NCBI GenBank assembly: GCA_017999985.1
Contig: JAGNKU010000016.1
Location: 45,950 to 109,949, forward strand
Length of the DNA: 64,000 nucleotides
Direction of reading: 5' to 3'
Source: Phycisphaerae bacterium
GTDB lineage: Bacteria > Planctomycetota > Phycisphaerae > UBA1845 > Fen-1342
Shown here: positions 53,448 to 62,231 of the stretch, one piece after another
Layout: each line of letters opens with the position of its first letter
Numbering within the stretch: the first letter of the stretch is position 1
Notes under the pieces: model-generated
The model's input: the letters and a program-made list of their open reading frames with translations, nothing else
What the model was told of the DNA's origin: nothing
Databases searched by the model: none
Translations under genes and position numbers: made by a program

Positions 53448-53855
53448 CTACTTGGCTTCCGCCGTCTGACGCTTGGCGGCGCGCTTGGCTTTCAGGTCGG
53501 CCACCGCGGCGCGGATGGCGTCCTCCGCGAGCACGCTGCAGTGGATCTTGACCGGCGGCAGCGCCAGCTCGCGGACAATGTCGGTGTTCTTGATCTCGAG
53601 CGCCTCGTCGAGCGTACGCCCCTTGACCCATTCCGTCGCCAGCGAGCTGGACGCGATCGCCGACCCGCAGCCGAACGTCTTGAACTTCGCGTCGACGATA
53701 TTCTCGTTCTCGTCGACCATGATCTGGAGCTTCATCACGTCGCCGCACTCGGGCGCGCCGACGATCCCCGTACCGACGTTCTCGCTGTTGCGGTCCAGCG
53801 TCCCGACGTTGCGCGGGTGCTCGTAGTGATCCAGGATCTTCTCGCCATACGCCAT
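53448..53855 (-). CDS. iscU: Iron-sulfur scaffold IscU
   Basis: 135 residues. Ligands Cys37 (PECGD, with Asp39), Cys63 (GCGSAIASSS) and Cys106 in the HscA-recognition motif LPPVKIHCSVLAEDAI are intact. MAYGEKILDHYEHPRNVG is the typical start. GAGGAG lies 8 bases upstream. It assembles [2Fe-2S] clusters using sulfur from IscS. Confidence 0.97.
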   Translation of the reverse strand: MAYGEKILDHYEHPRNVGTLDRNSENVGTGIVGAPECGDVMKLQIMVDENENIVDAKFKTFGCGSAIASSSLATEWVKGRTLDEALEIKNTDIVRELALPPVKIHCSVLAEDAIRAAVADLKAKRAAKRQTAEAK

Positions 53856-53914
53856 GCGGACAACTCCTCAAAAACCGCCCGGCGTCACCGGCCGTGGCCA
53901 GCGGCGCCGAGCGC

Positions 53915-55123
53915 CTACGGGTGGGCCCACGCGACTTGGCCCGGGTCGATGCCTTCCTGGGCCATCTCGTAAAGCGGGCTCATGTCGCGCAGCTTGCGGA
54001 CCGCCGCCACGACGCGCTCGATCGTGTAGTCAATCTCCGCCTCGGTCGTGAACCGCCCGACCGAGAAGCGGATGCTGCTGTGCGCCAGGTCGTCCCCGAC
54101 GCCGATCGCCTTCAGCACGTAGCTCGGCTCGAGTGACGCGCTGGTGCAGGCGGACCCGCTCGCGACCGCGATCTCGCTCATGCCCATCATCAGGCTTTCG
54201 CCTTCGACGTACGCGAACGAGACATTCAGGTTGCTCGGCGTGCGCTCGGTCGGATGCCCGTTCAGGTTCACCAGATCGAGCTGCGACCGCAGCCCGTTCC
54301 AAAGCCGGTCACGCAGGCCGGCCAGCCGCGCCGGCTCGGTGTCCATGTGCCGCCGGCACAGCTCGGCCGCCGCGCCCAGACCGACGATGCCCGGCACGTT
54401 CAGCGTGCCCGAACGCATGTTCCGCTCGTGGCCCCCGCCGTGCAGGATGGACTCGAGGATGACGCGTGGCCGCTTCCGGCGGACGTACAGTGCTCCGACG
54501 CCTTTCGGTCCGTGAATCTTGTGGGCGCTGCACGTCAGCAGGTCAATCCCCATGTCCTGGACGTTGATCGGCACCTTGCCGAACGTCTGGCAGCAGTCCG
54601 TGTGGAACAGCACGCCGCGGTCCTTGCAGAGCCGGCCGATTTCGGCGATCGGTTGCACGGTCCCGATCTCGTTGTTGCCGTGCATGATCGACACCAGGAT
54701 CGTGTCGTCCTTGATCGCGGCCGCCAGGGCCTGCACGTCGATACGCCCCTCGCGGTCGACCGGCAGGAACGTCACGCGATAGCCGTGCTGCTCGAGGTAC
54801 TTGCACGGGTCGATCACCGCCTTGTGCTCGGTCGGCTGCGTGATGATGTGCGTGCCCTTGTCGCGGTACTTCTCGGCGACGCCCTTGATCGCGAGGTTGT
54901 TGCCCTCGGTCGCGCCGCTCGTGAACACGATCTCCTTCGACTCCGCGCCGATCAGGTCCGCGACCTGCTGCCGGGCGGCGGCGACCGCCTCCTCGGCCTC
55001 CCACCCGAACGCGTGGCTCCGCGAGGCGGCGTTGCCGAACTTCTCGCAGAAGTACGGCCGCATCGCCTCAAAAACCTGCGGATCAACCTGCGTCGTGGCG
55101 TTGTTGTCCAGGTAGACCTTCAT
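53915..55123 (-). CDS. iscS: Cysteine desulfurase
   Basis: 402 residues, PLP-dependent class V aminotransferase fold. PLP Lys202 ([10 protein letters not shown]), His100 (PTEHKAV), and active-site Cys326 on the long flexible loop ([10 protein letters not shown]), the group I (IscS) type. Releases sulfur from cysteine as persulfide for IscU and tRNA thiolation. The ATG overlaps the iscR stop (ATGA), so translation is coupled. Confidence 0.97.
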   Translation of the reverse strand: MKVYLDNNATTQVDPQVFEAMRPYFCEKFGNAASRSHAFGWEAEEAVAAARQQVADLIGAESKEIVFTSGATEGNNLAIKGVAEKYRDKGTHIITQPTEHKAVIDPCKYLEQHGYRVTFLPVDREGRIDVQALAAAIKDDTILVSIMHGNNEIGTVQPIAEIGRLCKDRGVLFHTDCCQTFGKVPINVQDMGIDLLTCSAHKIHGPKGVGALYVRRKRPRVILESILHGGGHERNMRSGTLNVPGIVGLGAAAELCRRHMDTEPARLAGLRDRLWNGLRSQLDLVNLNGHPTERTPSNLNVSFAYVEGESLMMGMSEIAVASGSACTSASLEPSYVLKAIGVGDDLAHSSIRFSVGRFTTEAEIDYTIERVVAAVRKLRDMSPLYEMAQEGIDPGQVAWAHP

Positions 55124-55575
55124 TGAATGACTGCCTTTGCTCCATCACTGGGCGTTTGCCGAAGCCGTTCGTGCGCGATCTCGGCAATGGTAACCGATTC
55201 CAGAAACGTGCGCAACCGCTCGTGCAGGCGGACGACCGACTGGCGGATGAAGCATTTCGCCGTCCGATTGCACTTGCGCGCTCCGCGACTCGTGTTGGTA
55301 CAGCGCACCAGGTGCACAGGCCCTTCGACGGCCGCGATCAAATCGTTCAGGGTGAACTGCTCCGGGGCGACGTTCAGCACGTACCCCCCGTGCGCCCCGC
55401 GGACCGACGCGACGTGCCCCGTGCGATTCAGCTTCTTGAGCACGTTCATCAGCAGCGGCAGCGGCACATCGTGTTCCTGGGCGATGTCACGGGCGCTTAC
55501 CACCTGTTTGCCGACCTGCGCCAGGTGGCAGACGGCGATCAGGCCGTACTCGGTTTTCCGTGTCAGCGTGAGCAT
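55120..55575 (-). CDS. iscR: Rrf2-family regulator IscR
   Basis: 151 residues. Winged helix ([47 protein letters not shown]) followed by cluster-binding cysteines Cys92, Cys102 and Cys108. The first spacing (nine residues between) is longer than in E. coli IscR. Expected to sense [2Fe-2S] status and repress its own operon. The start at [11 protein letters not shown] has GAGG 6 bases upstream; a start 13 codons earlier would overlap the -10 box of the promoter. Confidence 0.93.
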   Translation of the reverse strand: MLTLTRKTEYGLIAVCHLAQVGKQVVSARDIAQEHDVPLPLLMNVLKKLNRTGHVASVRGAHGGYVLNVAPEQFTLNDLIAAVEGPVHLVRCTNTSRGARKCNRTAKCFIRQSVVRLHERLRTFLESVTIAEIAHERLRQTPSDGAKAVIQ

Positions 55576-55604
55576 ACCGGTCCTCAACTCCTCCCATTTA
55601 CCTG

Positions 55605-55633
55605 AATATAGCATCGGAGAGGTACAGTTTCAA
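55605..55633 (-). promoter_or_regulatory. sigma70-type promoter of the isc operon
   Basis: TTGAAA (55628-55633) and TATATT (55605-55610) on the minus strand with a 17-base spacer, about 30 bases before the iscR ATG. One of the best promoter matches in the window; IscR probably binds over it, but no operator could be defined. Confidence 0.7.
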
Positions 55634-55759
55634 ATCAAGGCGCACAGCTTGTCCGATAATCAGGCTGCCCGCAACCGTGGCGACCGGCCCGGGGGCCCAT
55701 TCGGCGAAACGGGCCGGGCGCGGATTCCGTCGCCGGCTGGGTGCGGATAGACTGCGTCC

Positions 55760-57466
55760 ATGTCGTCTGTGGACCGCGACACGGGGCTGATTCCGCCGCG
55801 CTTCCCGCTCTGGATCATGGCGCGTTTTCGTCTGCGGCAGCTTCTCAATGCCGTGGACCAGCAACTGCGTGACGCTCCGCTGCGGATGCTGGTGGGGGTG
55901 TTGCTCCTGCTGACCATCTGGGCGGGCCTGTATTGGGTCATGCGGGAGGTGCTGCGGCAACTGGGCCGGTACGAGCTGGTCGCGCTGGTGGCGCGGCAGC
56001 AGATTTTCATTCACTTCTTCACGTTGCTGGCGATCATGCTCGCGTTCTCGAATGCCCTCCTGGCGTTCGGGAGCCTGTTCTCGCGGGCGGAGGCCCGGCA
56101 CCTCATCAGCATGCCCGTTCCGCCCCGACAAGTTGTGCTCGCCAAATGGATCGAGGGCATGCTGCTGTCGAGCTGGTCGTTCCTGCTGCTGGGCGTGCCG
56201 CTCATGCTGGCGGTGGCGTGGAACACCGAGGTCCAGTGGTACTACTACCCGCTGTTTGTCGGGCACTTCCTGGGTTTCGTGATCATCCCCGCGACCATCG
56301 GGCTGCTGGTCGCCTGGGCCGTGGCGATGTGGTTTCCGCATCGGCCGGCGGTCGTGCTTGCGATCGGCGCCGCGCTGGTGGCGGCCATCCTGCTTTTGTG
56401 GGTGCGGAGCGTCGTGCAGCGCCCCGACGTCTCGGACGAGTGGCTCCGCTCGCTGTACCGCACCGTGTCGCTTCCGCAGCAGCCGCTGTTGCCCACGACC
56501 TGGACGGCACGCGGCGTGTTCGCGGCGATCGAGCGACGGGCCGAGGTGAGCGTGCTGTATCTCGGCGCGGTGCTGTCGACCGGGGCGTTCGTCAGTTGGC
56601 TGACCGTCAACGTTCTCGGTCGCACCTGGGCGCGGGCGTTCAGCCGGGCTGACCAGGGCCGCGCGTACGGCCGGATCCGCGAGGGCTGGTTCACGGCGGC
56701 CGTGTGCGCGCTGCTGTTCCCCTACCTGCCGGCGCGCATGAAGTCGATGATGCTGAAGGACCTGCGGACCTTCGCGCGCGATCCGGCCCAATGGACGCAA
56801 ATGGTCATCATGCTGGGGCTGCTGGTGATCTACGCGCTCAACCTGAAGCGTCTGCCCGTGGACCTGGACAGCCCCGGCATGCGTACGCTCATCGCCTTTC
56901 TGAACCTCGCGACGGTCAGCCTGATCCTGGCGACGTTCACGGGGCGCTTCGTGTTCCCGATGTTGTCGCTGGAGAGCCAGCAACTCTGGCTCCTGGGCTT
57001 GCTGCCGGCCCGGCGGTCGAGCGTCCTGTGGGTGAAGTTCGCGTTCTCGGTCACCATTACCGGGCTGTCGGCGTTGCTCGTGATGGGATTGGCCATCCGC
57101 GCCTTGGAGCTTCCGACCGAGTGGGCGCAACTCAACTTGCTGGCATGCCTGGCAATCTGCATTGGCCTCTCAGGACTGTCCGTCGGGCTCGGCGCGCGGT
57201 TCCCACTGCTGGGGCAAAGAAATCCGGCCCGCATTGCCTCCGGCTTCGGCGGTACGTTGAACCTGATCGCGAGCATGCTGTTCGTGTCGCTGGAGGTGGT
57301 CGGCGTGGCGTACGCGGGCCTGCTGCAATTGGGCGCGCCGCTGATGGAACTCGATGAGGTGCGCATCCGCATGTGGATCGTGCCGGGACTGCTCCTGCTG
57401 GGCGGCGCGGTTGCGGCCGTAAGCATGTGGGTGGGCATGCGCCATTTCGAGCGTCTGGAAACCTGA
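55760..57466 (+). CDS. Putative ABC exporter membrane protein
   Basis: 568 residues with about 12 hydrophobic segments and two large hydrophilic loops. Starts with FRLRQLLNAVDQQL, followed by helices MLVGVLLLLTIWAGLYW and FIHFFTLLAIMLAFSNAL. ARHLISMPVPPRQVVLAKWIEGM and SQQLWLLGLLPARRSSVLWVKF resemble the coupling helices of ABC-2 type permeases (putative ABC exporter family). No ATPase gene is adjacent, so the partner must lie elsewhere. Divergent from iscR. Confidence 0.7.
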   Translation: MSSVDRDTGLIPPRFPLWIMARFRLRQLLNAVDQQLRDAPLRMLVGVLLLLTIWAGLYWVMREVLRQLGRYELVALVARQQIFIHFFTLLAIMLAFSNALLAFGSLFSRAEARHLISMPVPPRQVVLAKWIEGMLLSSWSFLLLGVPLMLAVAWNTEVQWYYYPLFVGHFLGFVIIPATIGLLVAWAVAMWFPHRPAVVLAIGAALVAAILLLWVRSVVQRPDVSDEWLRSLYRTVSLPQQPLLPTTWTARGVFAAIERRAEVSVLYLGAVLSTGAFVSWLTVNVLGRTWARAFSRADQGRAYGRIREGWFTAAVCALLFPYLPARMKSMMLKDLRTFARDPAQWTQMVIMLGLLVIYALNLKRLPVDLDSPGMRTLIAFLNLATVSLILATFTGRFVFPMLSLESQQLWLLGLLPARRSSVLWVKFAFSVTITGLSALLVMGLAIRALELPTEWAQLNLLACLAICIGLSGLSVGLGARFPLLGQRNPARIASGFGGTLNLIASMLFVSLEVVGVAYAGLLQLGAPLMELDEVRIRMWIVPGLLLLGGAVAAVSMWVGMRHFERLET

Positions 57467-57544
57467 ACCCGCCGCCGCTGGCTTGCGCACGCCGCCGGCG
57501 CGCGTTGGCACGCTGCGCCTGGTTCCGCGCCGGGGGTTTTCCGC

Positions 57545-57573
57545 TTGAGTGATCGCACGCTCGGCGTTATAAG
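57545..57573 (+). promoter_or_regulatory. sigma70-type promoter for the papain-like protease
   Basis: TTGAGT (57545-57550), 17-base spacer, TATAAG (57568-57573); start near 57580, about 97 bases before the GTG start codon. Confidence 0.55.
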
Positions 57574-57676
57574 GAATGTGGCGGACCACCTCCTCCTGGA
57601 GTCCGGCTGAGCCGGCCGCGCGGGGAGACGTTTCGCACGGGTGCCAACGACCGAAACCTGCACAAGGGGTACTGAC

Positions 57677-60600
57677 GTGAATCGGTGTGTCTGCGAAGCG
57701 GCGCGGGGTGTGTTCGTGACGTGCGTCGGCCTGGTCCTGCTGAGCGCGGCGTGCCCGGCGCTGGGTCAGCTCTCCAGCGACGACATCGCCGCCTTGCGTG
57801 CGCGGGGTGAGCGTGAGGGCTGGACATTCACGGTCGGCGAAAGTGAGGCGACGGCCATCCCGCTGGAGCAGTTGTGCGGGGCCGTGGAGCCGCCCGGCTG
57901 GCGCGAGAACGCGAAGTTTGATGCCCGCGCGGCCGGCCGGAGCCTGCCGAACAAGTGGGATTGGCGCTCGCACATCACAGGCTACCCCGCTATTCGGAAC
58001 CAGCTCGACTGCGGAAGTTGCTGGGCGTTCGCGGCCGTCGGTGCCATGGAGTGGGCGCTGGCTCGCGAGGCCGGGCTTTCCAGGGACCTCTCCGAGCAAT
58101 GGCTGGTGAGCTGCAACCGGGATGGCATGGGCTGCAACGGCGGCTGGCACACCACGGCGCTGAACTACCTGACCTGCGGTGGCAGCACGGACCCGTGCGG
58201 CGGAACCGGTGCTGTGCTGGAATCCGCGTTCCCCTACGTGGGCTGGGGCGCGACCTGTAATTGCCCTTACGCGCACCCGTACTGCCTGAATTCGTGGTTC
58301 ATGGTCGGCACCGAGTACGGGGTGCCCTCGGTGGACCAGATCAAGCAGGCCATCTACGACCACGGCCCGGTCGCAGTCGCGATTTACGTCAACAACGCGT
58401 TTCAGGCCTATCGTTCCGGCATCTTCAACGCGTGCGAGTCGAGCCCGCCGAACCACGCGGTCATGCTCGTCGGCTGGGATGATACTCAAGGCACCAGCGG
58501 CGTCTGGATTCTGCGCAACCAGTGGGGCACGAGCTGGGGTGAGCAGGGCTACATGCGCATCGCCTACGGCTGCAGCCGTGTCGGCTATGCGACGGCCTAC
58601 GTGAACTACCACGCCCCGGACTGCAACGGCAACAACATCCCGGACAGTCAGGACATCGACGGCGGCACGAGCCTCGACTGTAACGCCAACGAGGTGCCCG
58701 ACGAATGCGAACCCGGCGGCACCGTCGACTGCAACCAGAACGGCGTGTCCGACCTCTGTGACATCCACATTGGCACCGGCGCGGATTGCGACGCCAACGG
58801 CGTGCTCGACCAGTGCGACATCGCAAGTGGGGCGGGTCAGGACTGCAACGCCAACGGCACGCTCGACGCCTGCGAGTTCAACGCCGCTTATCACCTGGAT
58901 GACGGCACCTTTGATAACGCGTGGGGCGGTGGCTACCAGCTTGAAGACATCATCTGGCTCAACCGGTTCGTGGTGAAGCCCGGCGGCCAGACTCTCGACA
59001 GCATCTCGATTGCGTGGGGCTGGATTCCCTCGGGTACACCCACGGCCTTGGCGGTCTGGCGCGACCCCAACGGCGATGGCGATCCGCACGACGCCGTCCT
59101 GCTTTGGAAGTCGACGACGCCGGTGCTGGTGAGCCAGCCCGCGACGGACATTTTCAAGACCGTTGCCATCCCGGACGTCTATGTCGGTGAGCCCGGCACC
59201 GTGTTCTTCATTGGTGCGTACACGTCGCTGACCGACGATTGGGATCGCTACCCGGCCGCGATCGACCAGTCGGTCAACCCGGGCGGGGCCTGGCTGGCCG
59301 AGGGCGACAACCTCGATAGCCTGGGGGCGAACGACCTCTACTCAATCGACGAACTGGATCCCGAAACCGGCGGCGTTTTCATGATCCGCGCCGGCTGCGT
59401 GCCGCCGGACTGCAACAACAATGGTGTCCTCGACGAGTGCGACATCAGCTCCGGCACGAGCCATGATCTCAACGGCAACGGTCTGCCCGACGACTGCGAG
59501 CCCGACTGCAACGGCAATGGTATCCCCGACGATCTCGACCTCAGCCAGGGGACCAGCGCGGACTGCAACGGCGACGCCGTTCCGGACGAGTGCCAGCCGA
59601 ACCTCGGCCCGAAGATCACGTCGCAGCCGAAGGCCGTCACGGTGTGCGTCGATCTGCCCGCGACTTTCCGCGTGGTGGCGACCGGCCTCGGCGCGCTTGC
59701 GTACCAGTGGCGCAAAGACGGCGTGCCGATCGACGGCGCGATCAGCGACACGCTGAGCTTCGCGGCCGTCACGGTGGCGGACGACGGCGCGTACACGGTC
59801 GCCGTGACCGACACCTGCGGTACTGTCGTCAGCGCCGCCGCCGTGCTCGCCGTGGGGCGGCCGATCATTGACGCGCAGCCGCAGGACCGGTCGGTGCCGG
59901 CGGGCGGGCAGGTGGAGTTCGCCGTGGCCGTGAGCGGCGGAACGGCCTTCACGTACGAGTGGCGTAAGGACGGCACGCCGATCTATGGGGCCGTCTCCGC
60001 CACGTACGCGATCAGCTTCGTCACACCGGCACACGCCGGGGTCTACGACGTTGTCATCGGCGGTTGCGGGTCGGCGCAGAGTGCGCCCGCCACGCTGACC
60101 GTTGTGCTTGCCGCGCCGGAGGCCCCGACGCCGGCGGACGGCGACGAGAAGACCCCCATCAACGTGACGCTCGCCTGGAACCCGGTCGTCGCGGCGGCCG
60201 CGTACGACGTCTGGCTCGATAGCGGCGGCGGCCTGACGTTCCGCGGGCAGTCCGCATCCACAACCTGGCCGCTGGCGGGCCTCGCCTACAGCACGACCTA
60301 CCGGTGGCGCGTCGTGGCGCGCGCGGGCGACCTCGCGACCGCCGGCCCGGTCTGGACCTTTACCACCATGCCCAAGCCCCCGGACCCGCCGGTGGCGCCC
60401 GCGCAGCCGGACCCGCCGGACGGGGCCACGGGCGTGCCCGTTGACGTCGTGCTGAGTTGGTCTGAGTGCGCCGGCACGGAGTTCTACAAGGTCCTGGTCG
60501 GCGAGGACGCGAAGCTGTCGGACGCGCGCATGGAGGCGAGCCTGCTGACGACGAGCTATACGATTGTGGGTCTGGAGCCGGCGAAGACGTATCGCTGGCG

Positions 60601-61000
60601 CATCATCGCCAAGAACAGCGCGGGCGCGACGCCCGGCCCGGTCTGGACGTTCACCACCAAGCCGGCCGATGAGGCCCCGGGCATCACGGATGAGTGCCCG
60701 GATGACCCGGATAAGACCGAGCCGGGCACCTGCGGCTGTGGTACGCCAGACGTGGATTCCGACGACGACGGCGTCATGGACTGCGTGGATAACTGCCCCG
60801 AGACGGCAAACGCGGACCAGGCCGACGCGGATACCGACGGCGTGGGCGACGTGTGCCAGGAACCTGACGATCAGTCCGGCCAGGCCCGGCCGGGCACCAC
60901 GTTCGCGTGTCCCGCGACCAGCACGGCGCTGCTCGGGTTGAGCGTCTTCGGCCTGTTCTGGACGCGCGGCGGCGCCCGCGGCCGTAGGCGGCATCGGTAG
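57677..61000 (+). CDS. Secreted papain-like cysteine protease with repeat, Ig-like and FnIII domains
   Basis: 1107 residues. Signal peptide at about 1-30. A C1-family protease domain (about 88-310): Gln109, Cys115 (CGSCWAF), His260 (NHAVMLVGW), Asn281 (RNQWGTSWGEQGY), with no clear long propeptide. Then DCNGNNIPD-type dockerin-like calcium repeats (about 316-400), a beta domain, more repeats (about 585-650), two Ig-like domains (WRKDGVPIDGA, WRKDGTPIYGA), two FnIII-like domains, a thrombospondin type 3-like stretch (DVDSDDDGVMDCVDNCPE) and a C-terminal helix plus Arg tail resembling a sorting signal. GTG start after AGGGG. Confidence 0.9.
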   Translation: MNRCVCEAARGVFVTCVGLVLLSAACPALGQLSSDDIAALRARGEREGWTFTVGESEATAIPLEQLCGAVEPPGWRENAKFDARAAGRSLPNKWDWRSHITGYPAIRNQLDCGSCWAFAAVGAMEWALAREAGLSRDLSEQWLVSCNRDGMGCNGGWHTTALNYLTCGGSTDPCGGTGAVLESAFPYVGWGATCNCPYAHPYCLNSWFMVGTEYGVPSVDQIKQAIYDHGPVAVAIYVNNAFQAYRSGIFNACESSPPNHAVMLVGWDDTQGTSGVWILRNQWGTSWGEQGYMRIAYGCSRVGYATAYVNYHAPDCNGNNIPDSQDIDGGTSLDCNANEVPDECEPGGTVDCNQNGVSDLCDIHIGTGADCDANGVLDQCDIASGAGQDCNANGTLDACEFNAAYHLDDGTFDNAWGGGYQLEDIIWLNRFVVKPGGQTLDSISIAWGWIPSGTPTALAVWRDPNGDGDPHDAVLLWKSTTPVLVSQPATDIFKTVAIPDVYVGEPGTVFFIGAYTSLTDDWDRYPAAIDQSVNPGGAWLAEGDNLDSLGANDLYSIDELDPETGGVFMIRAGCVPPDCNNNGVLDECDISSGTSHDLNGNGLPDDCEPDCNGNGIPDDLDLSQGTSADCNGDAVPDECQPNLGPKITSQPKAVTVCVDLPATFRVVATGLGALAYQWRKDGVPIDGAISDTLSFAAVTVADDGAYTVAVTDTCGTVVSAAAVLAVGRPIIDAQPQDRSVPAGGQVEFAVAVSGGTAFTYEWRKDGTPIYGAVSATYAISFVTPAHAGVYDVVIGGCGSAQSAPATLTVVLAAPEAPTPADGDEKTPINVTLAWNPVVAAAAYDVWLDSGGGLTFRGQSASTTWPLAGLAYSTTYRWRVVARAGDLATAGPVWTFTTMPKPPDPPVAPAQPDPPDGATGVPVDVVLSWSECAGTEFYKVLVGEDAKLSDARMEASLLTTSYTIVGLEPAKTYRWRIIAKNSAGATPGPVWTFTTKPADEAPGITDECPDDPDKTEPGTCGCGTPDVDSDDDGVMDCVDNCPETANADQADADTDGVGDVCQEPDDQSGQARPGTTFACPATSTALLGLSVFGLFWTRGGARGRRRHR

Positions 61001-61047
61001 ACGGCTGGCTCCGGTATTGTGCCGGAGCGGTCGGCGGAGAAACGCGA

Positions 61048-61083
61048 CGGCGGCGACGAAACCAGTGTGTCTCGTCGCCGCCG
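61048..61083. terminator. Bidirectional hairpin between protease and tRNA-Lys
   Basis: Perfect 12-bp arms CGGCGGCGACGA/TCGTCGCCGCCG with a 12-base loop. It lies 47 bases after the protease stop and 11 bases beyond the 3' end of the convergent tRNA gene, so it can end both transcripts. Confidence 0.65.
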
Positions 61084-61094
61084 GCGTTTACGAC

Positions 61095-61167
61095 TGCCTC
61101 GGCAAGGGCTCGAACCTTGGACCCGCTGGTTAAGAGCCAGCTGCTCTACCAACTGAGCTACCGAGGC
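61095..61167 (-). tRNA. tRNA-Lys(CUU)
   Basis: Full 73-base cloverleaf on the minus strand: acceptor GCCTCGG/CCGAGGC, D arm GCTC-GAGC, anticodon stem GCTGG/CCAGC with loop CTCTTAA (anticodon CTT), T arm CAAGG-TTCGAGC-CCTTG and discriminator A. CCA is not encoded. Confidence 0.97.
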
Positions 61168-61199
61168 ATGCTCGGCCTTTCAGCCGCCTGAAGCAGCGT

Positions 61200-61227
61200 A
61201 TGATAGCAGTTCTGCCGCGCCGTTCAA
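61200..61227 (-). promoter_or_regulatory. Promoter for tRNA-Lys
   Basis: TTGAAC (61222-61227) and TATCAT (61200-61205) on the minus strand with a 16-base spacer; expected start about 26 bases before the mature tRNA. Confidence 0.5.
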
Positions 61228-61351
61228 GGCCCCGCGGTGCACCGGCGCGGGCAGACAAAGGCGCCGCCATCCGTTAAATTCTCGCCCGGCGCGACAGCCG
61301 AGCGCGTAGCGCGGCGCGCGACTCGCTGACGAAAGGCAGGTTGGTACACTC

Positions 61352-62137
61352 GTGGCGCAAGTCCGTGTTCTGATCCTGCGGGCGGCCGGCATCAACTGTG
61401 ACCTCGAAACCCAGCATGCCTGGGAACTGGCCGGGGGCGTGCCGACACGCATCCATGTCCGGCAGCTCATCGAGCAGCCAAGCCAGCTCGACGACTTCCA
61501 GATCCTCACGATCCCCGGCGGATTCAGCTATGGCGACGACATCGCCGCCGGCCGTATCCTGGCCAACCAGGTCCGCCGACATCTCATCGACGGCCTGGAG
61601 CGTTTCATCGGCGCCGGTAAGCTCGTGCTCGGCATCTGCAACGGCTTCCAGGTGCTGGTGCAGACCAACATCCTGCCCTTCGGTCGGACCACGACCCGGC
61701 CGCGCCGCTGCACGATCGCCGAGAACGCGCCGGCGGGCTTCCAGGACCGCTGGGTGTACCTGCAGGCCCCCGAATCGCGGTGTGTGTTCCTCGATCCAGG
61801 ACAGGTGTACGAGATGCCCATCGCGCACGGCGAGGGCCGCGTGACGTTCGCCGGCGAAGCGGACCTCGCGGCCGTCACACAGGGAGGGCAGGTTGCGCTG
61901 ACCTACGGCCCGCCACGAGCCGGCGACGCGAACCTGCATGGTGAGCCGGCCAATCCGAACGGGAGTCAGGCGGACATCGCCGGCCTGTGTGACGCCACGG
62001 GGCGGGTGCTCGGCCTCATGCCGCACCCGGAGCGCTTTGTCACGTGGACCCAGCATCCCTGCTGGACCTCGCAACCTGCGCGTCCCTCCGGCGACGGGCT
62101 CGCGCTTTTCCGTCGGGCCGTCGCCTACTTCGCATAG
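61352..62137 (+). CDS. purQ: Phosphoribosylformylglycinamidine synthase glutaminase subunit
   Basis: 261 residues, class I glutamine amidotransferase. Supplies ammonia for FGAM synthesis in purine biosynthesis, with PurL and PurS. RAAGINCDLET at the start, oxyanion region TIPGGFSYGDD, nucleophile Cys96 (GICNGFQVL), and HPERF with catalytic His/Glu near the end. GTG start, with a moderate AGG-type ribosome-binding site. No other pur gene is beside it. Confidence 0.95.
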   Translation: MAQVRVLILRAAGINCDLETQHAWELAGGVPTRIHVRQLIEQPSQLDDFQILTIPGGFSYGDDIAAGRILANQVRRHLIDGLERFIGAGKLVLGICNGFQVLVQTNILPFGRTTTRPRRCTIAENAPAGFQDRWVYLQAPESRCVFLDPGQVYEMPIAHGEGRVTFAGEADLAAVTQGGQVALTYGPPRAGDANLHGEPANPNGSQADIAGLCDATGRVLGLMPHPERFVTWTQHPCWTSQPARPSGDGLALFRRAVAYFA

Positions 62138-62168
62138 GGTCGGGGCGAAGCTTCACGCATAACAAGCC

Positions 62169-62200
62169 GGGGAGCGCACGCGGTCGTGCATGCGCTCCCC
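62169..62200. terminator. Bidirectional terminator hairpin
   Basis: Perfect 10-bp arms GGGGAGCGCA/TGCGCTCCCC around a 12-base loop, between convergent purQ and the selenoprotein gene. Confidence 0.65.
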
Positions 62201-62231
62201 AGGTTGGGCACGTGTGGCGGGTGAACGGTTG

